DNA of 64,000 bases from Oceanispirochaeta sp963676905 (lineage in GTDB: Bacteria > Spirochaetota > Spirochaetia > DSM-2461), in NCBI GenBank assembly GCA_963676905.2, contig CAXXVE010000002.1, forward strand, positions 248,001 through 312,000, written 5' to 3'. Below are positions 57,749 to 64,000 of the stretch, piece by piece. Position numbers and translations under genes: made by a program. How positions within the stretch are numbered: position 1 is the stretch's first letter; each line of letters starts with the position of its first letter. The notes under the pieces are model-generated. The model did not search any database. It saw only the letters and a program-made list of their open reading frames with translations, and was not told the DNA's origin.

Positions 57749-59632
57749 TCAGTTCTCTTTCAGTTTTCTCTTCAGTGTATTTCTGTCTATCTCAAGTCTT
57801 GCGGCGGTGCGTGTGATATTGCCGTTTTCCTCTTCCAGGACGGCATTGATGATTCTGCCTTCGATCTCCTTCAGTGAGCCCTCTGTCACCGGGTCTTCAC
57901 AGGAGTCTCCGGGATCGGTGAGATAGCTTATGAGGATCTCCTCCACCCTTGCCCTGTCCTCTATCTGACCCAGGGTCAGGTACTTTTCTACAAGGTTCTC
58001 CAGCTCTCTGACGTTTCCGGGCCAGGAGTAGTTCAGAAGCCTCTTCCTGAAGTCCTTTGACAGCACAATCTCGGGGACAGGAGTCTTCCGCCTCCGGCAG
58101 ATCTGCAGAGAGAAGAACTGAAAGAGGGAGATGATGTCGTCCCGCCTGTTCTTCAGGGTGGGGATTTCGATTTCAAGAACCGACATCCTGTAGTAGAGGT
58201 CCTTCCTCAAATGCCCCTTGCGGACCTCTTCCTTCAGATCGCTGTTGGAGGCGCAGATGACCCTGACAGAAACCGGAATGACCTTCTCGTCTCCCAGCCT
58301 CATTATCTCATGCTCCTGAAGGACCCTGAGGAGCCGGGCCTGAAGCTGAAAGTCCATGGAGTTTATCTCATCGAGAAATATGGTTCCCCCGTGGGCCAGT
58401 TCAAAGAGTCCTGTCTTTCCTCCCCGCAGGGCTCCTGTAAAGGCACCGCCCACATATCCGAAAAGCTCGCTTTCAAGGAGGGTTGCCGAAAGGGCGCTGC
58501 AGTTTACAGCCACAAAGGGGCCGTCACTGACGGGGCTGGCGTTGTGGATGCTCTGGGCCAGAAGCTCCTTTCCCGTACCTGTTTCTCCGGTAATAAGGAT
58601 ATTGCTCAAGGTGCTGCTGTACTGTTTTGCATGCTTTAAGCTGTTCAGCATGGACGGGGCGATGCTTATAATATCATCAAAGTGGTACCGTGCCGTGAGG
58701 CCTTTCTTATGGAGCTGGCTCCGGACCTTGCTCTCTATCTTCTGAAGTTTGGAAACCGGCTGGAAGACGGTAACCACCGCCTCGGTCTCTCCGTCCACAA
58801 TAACGGGGGTGGAGTTGAATACAAAGGGATTATCCCCAATACGAAAGAGCCTTCCCTCGGACTTTTCCTGATTCTTCAGAACCTCGGGGATATTGCTGTC
58901 TTTGACAAAATCCAGAATGGAGCGGCCCTTGAGGGTCCCCTTGCGGCTGTATCCCATAAGATACTCTCTGGCCTGAGAGTTGAACTGGTCAATCTTCAGG
59001 GTTTTATCCAGGGAAATAATGCCGTCGTTCACCGAGTCGAAGATGGCGCGGGTCTTGCCGAGTTCCTCCATCTCCCTCTGGACATTGGTCATGATTGAAA
59101 GGGCTTTTTCGATGGCCGTCTTTACTGACTCCTCGCTTGATTCAATAAGATGGTAAGCCAGTCCGTACTTCTCCGCGATCCTCACCGAGATCACATCTCC
59201 CACAATCACATCAATTTTATCCTTTCGGATGTCCTCAATTTTCTGAAACACCTCACCCTCATCATGAATCCGGTAGAACCGGGCATTGATTCCAAGGGTT
59301 TCGGTGACCTGTCTTGCCGGTTTCAAAAGGCTTTTAAAACCGACAATGCCCAGGCTGACTTCGGGGTTGCTGATGTAGGGGGAGAGGATTTTCATAAGGT
59401 CCAGATGGGATACTTCGATGTCGATGACCTGTGTGGGAAGGTGGTCACCGATCAGCTTTGCCGTACCGCCCCGGCTGACAATGATTGACCGTCCTGAACT
59501 GCCGAGTCTCTCGGCAATTTCAAGACCCTCGTTGAGGTTTCCCAGATAGGTGGAAACGGGAAAACCATACTTCTCTACAACTCTGTCAGCAGTGCGTTTC
59601 AGGCCCAGGTAGGGAGCAATAAAGGCAATCAT
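57749..59632 (-). CDS. Sigma-54-dependent activator, PrpR-like
   Basis: The 627-residue protein has a PrpR_N sensory domain (about 1-180, IIVSRGGTAKLIGDHL), a PAS domain (about 195-310, TRAIFDSVNDGIISLDKTLK), an AAA+ domain (about 335-560) and a Fis-type HTH. The AAA+ part has Walker A GETGTGKELLAQSIH, the sigma-54 contact loop GAFTGA and Walker B GTIFLDEINS. The C-terminus has ITRTAARLEIDRNTLKRKL. It activates sigma-54 promoters on sensing a small molecule. It lies 26 bases after the sialidase-like gene, so it is likely the regulator of that operon. A sigma-54 promoter is present at 55085, but a link to it is unproven. Confidence 0.92.
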   Translation of the reverse strand: MIAFIAPYLGLKRTADRVVEKYGFPVSTYLGNLNEGLEIAERLGSSGRSIIVSRGGTAKLIGDHLPTQVIDIEVSHLDLMKILSPYISNPEVSLGIVGFKSLLKPARQVTETLGINARFYRIHDEGEVFQKIEDIRKDKIDVIVGDVISVRIAEKYGLAYHLIESSEESVKTAIEKALSIMTNVQREMEELGKTRAIFDSVNDGIISLDKTLKIDQFNSQAREYLMGYSRKGTLKGRSILDFVKDSNIPEVLKNQEKSEGRLFRIGDNPFVFNSTPVIVDGETEAVVTVFQPVSKLQKIESKVRSQLHKKGLTARYHFDDIISIAPSMLNSLKHAKQYSSTLSNILITGETGTGKELLAQSIHNASPVSDGPFVAVNCSALSATLLESELFGYVGGAFTGALRGGKTGLFELAHGGTIFLDEINSMDFQLQARLLRVLQEHEIMRLGDEKVIPVSVRVICASNSDLKEEVRKGHLRKDLYYRMSVLEIEIPTLKNRRDDIISLFQFFSLQICRRRKTPVPEIVLSKDFRKRLLNYSWPGNVRELENLVEKYLTLGQIEDRARVEEILISYLTDPGDSCEDPVTEGSLKEIEGRIINAVLEEENGNITRTAARLEIDRNTLKRKLKEN

Positions 59633-59658
59633 GAGCTATTGTAGCATGGATACTCTCA

Positions 59659-60726
59659 TTACAGTTCAAGAGTTACATGCTTGATGCAGTCTCTGAGATA
59701 GGAGTAGGCAAGATGCAGCCTGCCGTCTGAAGCGGCAAGGAGGGAGGGGTAGGAGTAGTCCCCCACAAAGGCTCCCTTTACGTCGTGGTTCGACCGGAGT
59801 TCCGGGTCTGATTCAACTGTCAGAACCCTTTCCCAGTGAATCCCTTCATCAGCCGAGACAGCCAGGACAAGCGGGTTCCGCGGAACCCCCCATATGGCAC
59901 TGCGTTCGGTGATTTCGCATTTGGACAGGAACGCCTCTTTGTCCTGAACCCAGGGGGGGACGGAGCTTTCCCCTGCTCCCCCTGAGGCGCTTCTGTCGTT
60001 GAAGGCAAGGACGATCCGTCTGTCGGGCAGAAGCCTTGCCTGGACCGACGAGTTGTTGTTGGGCAGCGGGGTCGGTTCCGGGGCAGACCAGGAGAGTCCG
60101 CCGTCTTCTGACTCACTTCTGAAGATATTGTCGGATTTCCGCCTTCTATAGTAGGCGGTCCGGCAGTCGGCCATAATATTCATGTGGATACAGCCGTTGC
60201 TTCCCGGGACGGGATGGAGTGTCCAGCTCTCTCCGCCGTCCCTTGAGACATAGACGGAGCTGGAATCATTGCCGAAGGCCTCCTGAATATTGCTGTGGAA
60301 TACGGGGAGAAGGAGGGCCCCTTCCGGATTGACCACAGGGGTCTGGCGCACAAAGGTTCCGGGGGCGGAGAAGAGATCTGTTTCGTCACTCCAGCTTTCG
60401 CCGTTGTCGAAGGATTTTCTGATCCGGACTACCGATGTTCCCTGGTCAGTTTTCAGCTGCGCTGTATAGTAGAGCCACAGCTCCCTCTCTCCCTTGAGAA
60501 AGAGGACAGGGTTCTGCTCTGACCGGGAAGGGTCCCGGCTCATTTTTTGCGCCGTTCCCCACCTTCCGTCTTTGTAATGGGAGAGGTAGATGCTGATGTC
60601 CGACGACCCCTCCATACTGCCGGCGAACCATGTGCATAATATGCTCCCGTCAGGCAGTTCAAGAAGGTTGGCTGCATGGTTGCTTGTGCAGGGGGTGGGG
60701 ATCAGGGCTTCCGATATAATCTTCAT
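59659..60726 (-). CDS. BNR-repeat sialidase-family protein
   Basis: The 355-residue protein belongs to the BNR_2/exo-alpha-sialidase-like group. Asp-box motifs (SxDxGxxW) occur as SFDNGESWS near residue 105, SRDGGESWT near 160, SEDGGLSWS near 205 and SADEGIHWE near 310, marking a six-bladed propeller. An N-terminal region SNHAANLLELPDGSILCTWF is typical. No signal peptide is present, so it acts inside the cell on an imported compound. I start at 60726 after CGGAGA; that ATG overlaps the transporter stop (TAATG). True sialidase activity is uncertain, since the group also has other glycoside hydrolases. Confidence 0.82.
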   Translation of the reverse strand: MKIISEALIPTPCTSNHAANLLELPDGSILCTWFAGSMEGSSDISIYLSHYKDGRWGTAQKMSRDPSRSEQNPVLFLKGERELWLYYTAQLKTDQGTSVVRIRKSFDNGESWSDETDLFSAPGTFVRQTPVVNPEGALLLPVFHSNIQEAFGNDSSSVYVSRDGGESWTLHPVPGSNGCIHMNIMADCRTAYYRRRKSDNIFRSESEDGGLSWSAPEPTPLPNNNSSVQARLLPDRRIVLAFNDRSASGGAGESSVPPWVQDKEAFLSKCEITERSAIWGVPRNPLVLAVSADEGIHWERVLTVESDPELRSNHDVKGAFVGDYSYPSLLAASDGRLHLAYSYLRDCIKHVTLEL

Positions 60727-61718
60727 TAAATTTCTCCGATTCTGTGGCAGGCGGCCATGTGGCCCGGGCTTATCTCTGTCAGTCCAGGTTCCGACTGTTT
60801 GCATTTTTCCTGTGCAAAGCGGCAGCGGGTATGGAAGCGGCAGCCTTCAGGCGGGTTGATGGCGTTGGAGACGTCTCCCTCCAGAATGATTCTTTTTCTG
60901 CTTCGTTCCTCGTCTGGGTCGGCCTTGGGAACCGCCGAAAGGAGGGCCGTCGTGTAGGGGTGGACGGGATTCTCGAAAAGATTGTGCTTCGGGGCAATCT
61001 CCATCACCTTTCCAAGGTACATAACAACAACTCTGTCGCTTATATGGCGGACCACCGCCAGGTCATGGGCAATAAAGAGGTAGGTCAGATTGTACTTGTC
61101 CTGAATATCCATCATCAGATTGATGATCTGCGCCTGAATCGACACATCCAGAGCGGAGATCGGCTCATCACAGACTATAAACTCGGGATCGCTGGCCAGA
61201 GCTCTGGCAATACAGATTCTCTGCCGCTGTCCGCCGGAGAATTCGTGGGGATAGCGGTTGGCTACATTGGGGTTCAGCCCCACATCCTTTATAAGCTGGG
61301 AGACCTTGCCTGGAATTTCCTTTTCAGGGCAGACCTTGTGGATCGACAGAGGCTCCGAAAGGGCCTCCCCTATGGTCATTCTGGGGTTCAGTGTGGAGTA
61401 GGGGTCCTGAAAAACAATCTGCAGCTTCTTCCTGACGGTTCTGAGCTCCTTTGTTTTCAGTTTGCTCAGATCCATACCGTTGTACTCCACTGTTCCCGCC
61501 GTGGGGCGGTAGAGCTGAAGCAGTGTAAAACCGGTTGTGGATTTACCGCAGCCCGACTCTCCCACAAGCCCCAGGGTCTCTCCCTTGTAGATATCGAAGG
61601 AGACGTCATCCACCGCATGGACAATGGCCGATTTTTCACCGAAGGCTCCCAGTTTGACGGGAAACTCCTTCACAAGATTCTTCACCCTTATAATGGGGGT
61701 CTGTTCACCGTTTTTCAT
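60726..61718 (-). CDS. Oligopeptide/dipeptide-type ABC transporter ATP-binding protein (OppF/DppF)
   Basis: The 330-residue ATPase has Walker A GESGCGKSTTGFTLL, the signature FSGGQRQRICIARAL and Walker B FIVCDEPISALD. The C-terminal extension GCRFHTRCRFAQEKC is the OppD/F iron-sulfur-like cysteine motif. The gene order oppB, oppC, oppD, oppF is standard. It is translationally coupled to the sialidase-like gene (TAATG). The operon probably imports an oligosaccharide or peptide; the binding protein is not in the window. Confidence 0.93.
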   Translation of the reverse strand: MKNGEQTPIIRVKNLVKEFPVKLGAFGEKSAIVHAVDDVSFDIYKGETLGLVGESGCGKSTTGFTLLQLYRPTAGTVEYNGMDLSKLKTKELRTVRKKLQIVFQDPYSTLNPRMTIGEALSEPLSIHKVCPEKEIPGKVSQLIKDVGLNPNVANRYPHEFSGGQRQRICIARALASDPEFIVCDEPISALDVSIQAQIINLMMDIQDKYNLTYLFIAHDLAVVRHISDRVVVMYLGKVMEIAPKHNLFENPVHPYTTALLSAVPKADPDEERSRKRIILEGDVSNAINPPEGCRFHTRCRFAQEKCKQSEPGLTEISPGHMAACHRIGEI

Positions 61719-62713
61719 TTCACTTTTTCCCCTTTTCTTACATCGACCCAGCAGGCGGCCCTGTGTTTTTCGTCTCCCTCATTCACGGCGTGGAGGAGGG
61801 GCATCTCCTTCTCGCAGCGCTCCTCTTTAAAGGGACATCTGGGGGCGAAGGGACAGGACGAGGGTTCTACAAAAAGGTTGGGGGGAGCCCCCCCAATGGA
61901 GGAGAGCCTGGTCCTGTCGGACTCGTCCTCAAGACCGGGAATGGACTTGAGGAGGCCGATGGTGTAGGGATGGCGGGGGTCCTTGTAGATGTCATCCAGC
62001 TTTGCCTCTTCCACAACCCGTCCGGCGTACATGACCATGATCCGGTCCACCATGCCCGCCAGCAGGCTGAGGTCATGGGTAATCCATATTATCGCCGTAT
62101 TCAGGTCGTTTCTCAGGTCCTTTACAAGCTCTACAATTTGAGCCTGTATGGTCACGTCCAGAGCGGTGGTAGGCTCATCGGCTATGACAATGGAGGGTTC
62201 GCCTATAAGGGCCATGGCTATCATGACTCTCTGCCTCATGCCTCCCGACAGCTGATGGGGGTACTCTTTCAGACGGTGCGCGCTGTTGGAAATACCAACC
62301 TTGTCCAGGTACTCCTTTGCAAGCTTCATGGCCTCTTTTCTGTCCATCTTTTTGTGAAAACGGAGGCCCTCACAGAGCTGATCCCCGATCTTCATAAAGG
62401 GATTGAGGGAGGTCATGGGGTCCTGAAAAATCATTCCCACCTTGGAACCTCTTATTCTGTTTATCTCCTGGCTGCTCATGCCCACAAGGTTCTTTCCCTC
62501 GAGGGTTACCGAACCGCTTGTGATCTGAGTCGCCGGAGGAAGGAGGTTTATAAGGCTCATCATGGTGATGCTCTTACCGCATCCCGACTCTCCGACGACA
62601 CCCAGCATTTCGCCGCAATCCAATTCAAATGAGACTCCGTTTACCGCATAAAGGTGTCCGGATCTGACTTTGAAACGGGTCTTTAAATCATTTACTTCAA
62701 GTAGTTTACCCAC
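61715..62713 (-). CDS. Oligopeptide/dipeptide-type ABC transporter ATP-binding protein (OppD/DppD)
   Basis: The 332-residue ATPase has Walker A GESGCGKSITMMSLI, the signature LSGGMRQRVMIAMAL and Walker B IVIADEPTTALD. The C-terminal cysteine motif SCPFAPRCPFKEERC is typical for OppD. It overlaps the OppF gene by 4 bases (ATGA). It forms a heterodimer with the OppF protein to drive import. Confidence 0.93.
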   Translation of the reverse strand: MGKLLEVNDLKTRFKVRSGHLYAVNGVSFELDCGEMLGVVGESGCGKSITMMSLINLLPPATQITSGSVTLEGKNLVGMSSQEINRIRGSKVGMIFQDPMTSLNPFMKIGDQLCEGLRFHKKMDRKEAMKLAKEYLDKVGISNSAHRLKEYPHQLSGGMRQRVMIAMALIGEPSIVIADEPTTALDVTIQAQIVELVKDLRNDLNTAIIWITHDLSLLAGMVDRIMVMYAGRVVEEAKLDDIYKDPRHPYTIGLLKSIPGLEDESDRTRLSSIGGAPPNLFVEPSSCPFAPRCPFKEERCEKEMPLLHAVNEGDEKHRAACWVDVRKGEKVK

Positions 62714-62746
62714 AAAATACCCCTTGCATTTTGAATTTCATCGTCC

Positions 62747-63721
62747 TTACTTCCACTGTTTCGGGTTCAGGGCGTCGTTCAGGCCGTCCCCCAGGAAGCT
62801 GAAGGCAATGGTGACAATCGCCAGTACGGCAGCAGGAAATACAAGCGAGTGGGGGTAGAGCTGCCAGATTCTCAGTCCGTCGCTGATCATATTACCCCAG
62901 CTGGGGATGGGGGGACGTACACCTACTCCCAGGAAACTGAAGGAGGACTCATAAACCATGGCCTCTCCCAACGCGGCGCTGACATAGACGATGATGGGGC
63001 CGATGGAGTTGGGAATAACATATTTGGCTATGATTCTTCCCGTGGGAACGCCCAGAGCCTTGGCGGCGACTATATAGTTCTTGTTTCTGACAGAGAGGAT
63101 CTGTCCCCTTATGATACGGGCCGCTTTGGGCCATTTGATAAGGGCCAGAGAACCGAATACAAGCACAAAGTCCACCCATATTGTATTTCTGTAGAAGTCG
63201 TTATGGGTGGCCATAAACTGGGCGTCCATCCAGTTTACAAACCGCGGCTTCAGGGACACGTTGATGACTATGACAAGAAGCAGCGAGGGAATGGACATGA
63301 CAATGTCGATAAGCCAGCTTATAAAGGCATCCACCCTGCCTCCCATATACCCGGCCAGGGAGCCCATCACGATACCTATGGTCATGCTGAGGAAGGTGGT
63401 GGAGAAGGCCACTATAAGGGCTGTCCGTGCTCCGTAGATAACCCGGCTCAGGATGTCCCGCCCCAGGTCGTCGGTACCGAACCAGTGCACCGCCGAGGGG
63501 GGCTGGTTCCGGCTCATCAGGTCCTGGTCGAGAAAGTCATAGGGTGAGATCAGTGGGCCGAAGATGGCCACCAGGACAACAAAGAGGATAACAAACATTC
63601 CGACGAGGGCCAGTTTGTTTGCGACAAGACGTTTGAAGGCATCCTTGGTAAGGTTGTACCGGGGCTCATCAACTGTCTGGAATTCGATGGGGTTGTCTGT
63701 GGCTGTTTCAGGAAGTGCCAT
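62747..63721 (-). CDS. ABC transporter permease OppC/DppC-like
   Basis: The 324-residue protein has an N-terminal OppC segment (FKRLVANKLALVGMFVILF) and six membrane helices. GTDDLGRDILSRVIYGAR near residue 82 is the family motif. The ATPase-contact loop is YIVAAKALGVPTGRIIAKYV near 220. The ATG overlaps the upstream permease stop (TAATG), so the two permeases are coupled. The segment NVSLKPRFVNWMD may be a periplasmic loop. Confidence 0.93.
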   Translation of the reverse strand: MALPETATDNPIEFQTVDEPRYNLTKDAFKRLVANKLALVGMFVILFVVLVAIFGPLISPYDFLDQDLMSRNQPPSAVHWFGTDDLGRDILSRVIYGARTALIVAFSTTFLSMTIGIVMGSLAGYMGGRVDAFISWLIDIVMSIPSLLLVIVINVSLKPRFVNWMDAQFMATHNDFYRNTIWVDFVLVFGSLALIKWPKAARIIRGQILSVRNKNYIVAAKALGVPTGRIIAKYVIPNSIGPIIVYVSAALGEAMVYESSFSFLGVGVRPPIPSWGNMISDGLRIWQLYPHSLVFPAAVLAIVTIAFSFLGDGLNDALNPKQWK

Positions 63722-64000
63722 TACTCATCTCCTTCTTTTTTTGCTGCCGCACGGGGGTCCAGCAGTGGATAGGAAATATCCACAATCAGATTCGACAGCA
63801 TGACCACCGAAGAGAATATCAGGACGATGGCCAGAATGACCGGATAGTCTGAATCCTTTATTGCGGTTTCCGTCAGCCGTCCCAGACCGGGAAGACCGAA
63901 TACTTTTTCAATAAGAATGGAGTTGTTCAGTGTACCGATGACAAGCAGGCCTATCTGGCTGACAACGGGGGTCAGTACGGGCCTCAGTATGTGCCTTGTT
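63721..64000 (-). CDS. ABC transporter permease OppB/DppB-like, partial
   Basis: The C-terminal 92 residues are visible and end in SSVVMLSNLIVDISYPLLDP, then a charged tail. The pattern of a final helix followed by DxxYxxxDPR is typical of OppB/DppB. The first part lies outside the window. Coupled to the OppC gene by TAATG. Confidence 0.88.
   Translation of the reverse strand, partial: TRHILRPVLTPVVSQIGLLVIGTLNNSILIEKVFGLPGLGRLTETAIKDSDYPVILAIVLIFSSVVMLSNLIVDISYPLLDPRAAAKKEGDE

Noticed and set aside
1..64000. CRISPR arrays, tRNA or rRNA genes, restriction or other classical defence islands
   Set aside because: No regularly spaced short repeats, no tRNA-like cloverleaf and no such proteins were recognised anywhere in the window.

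Overview
The window looks like a piece of a chromosome from a free-living or host-associated spirochaete (order Spirochaetales). This is an inference. It rests on the mix of many ABC sugar transporters, YesM/YesN-type two-component systems and spirochaete-like lipoproteins, and on an integron cassette array of the kind known from Treponema. GC content is moderate over most of the window and falls sharply between about 30.8 and 46.5 kb, which marks an accessory island.

Left part (1-30.5 kb). First come the end of a ferredoxin-linked operon, pncB (NAD salvage), a wrbA-type flavoprotein behind a repeated operator, a cation-diffusion transporter, a double-receiver diguanylate cyclase, and a TetR regulator with matching palindromic operators before itself and before a DUF4386 membrane protein. 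A sugar-uptake locus follows (8.96-19.6 kb): a LacI regulator, a periplasmic-binding-protein/permease/ATPase transporter, a second ATPase-like protein whose nucleotide-binding motifs are gone, a YesM-type kinase, a YesN-type regulator, and divergently a SIS isomerase and a ROK kinase, with two LacI-type operators in the divergent gap. Next are an arsenic-type module (ArsR, ACR3, CoA-disulfide-reductase/rhodanese fusion), several single genes, and a small cluster of envelope proteins next to a VWA-CsgG-like protein.

Island (about 31.6-46.5 kb). I read this as an integron gene-cassette array on the minus strand without any integrase in the window (a CALIN). Nine sites of 98-170 bp have complementary ends (RYYYAAC-like / GTTRRRY-like) and arms that pair with the same two unpaired extrahelical bases (G, then T or A), the hallmark of attC folding. 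One site is degenerate. Cassettes encode an MGT-type glycosyltransferase, two class II Fic proteins with their own promoters, an esterase, a lipoprotein built of GYW repeats, a frameshifted membrane protein, a nucleotidyltransferase, and two copies of an IS91-like transposase that itself sits in a cassette whose edges match attC recombination points. Later insertions (IS21, IS481, an IS3 remnant) interrupt the array.

Right part (46.5-64 kb). An alpha-glucosidase and a ferritin-like DUF2202 protein precede an operon for a divergent glycyl radical enzyme, its activase, a GntR/AraR-like regulator and a FGGY kinase. That operon starts at a perfect palindrome lying on a probable leaderless promoter. 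Three tandem Hsp20 genes sit behind a sigma-54 promoter. A PrpR-like sigma-54 activator lies nearby, in a minus-strand run with an Opp/Dpp-type transporter, a sialidase-like protein and an M20 amidohydrolase.

The most notable parts are the integrase-less cassette array with the transposase-bearing cassette, the self-promoted Fic cassettes, the unassigned glycyl radical/kinase operon, and the dead double-ATPase in the sugar-sensing locus.
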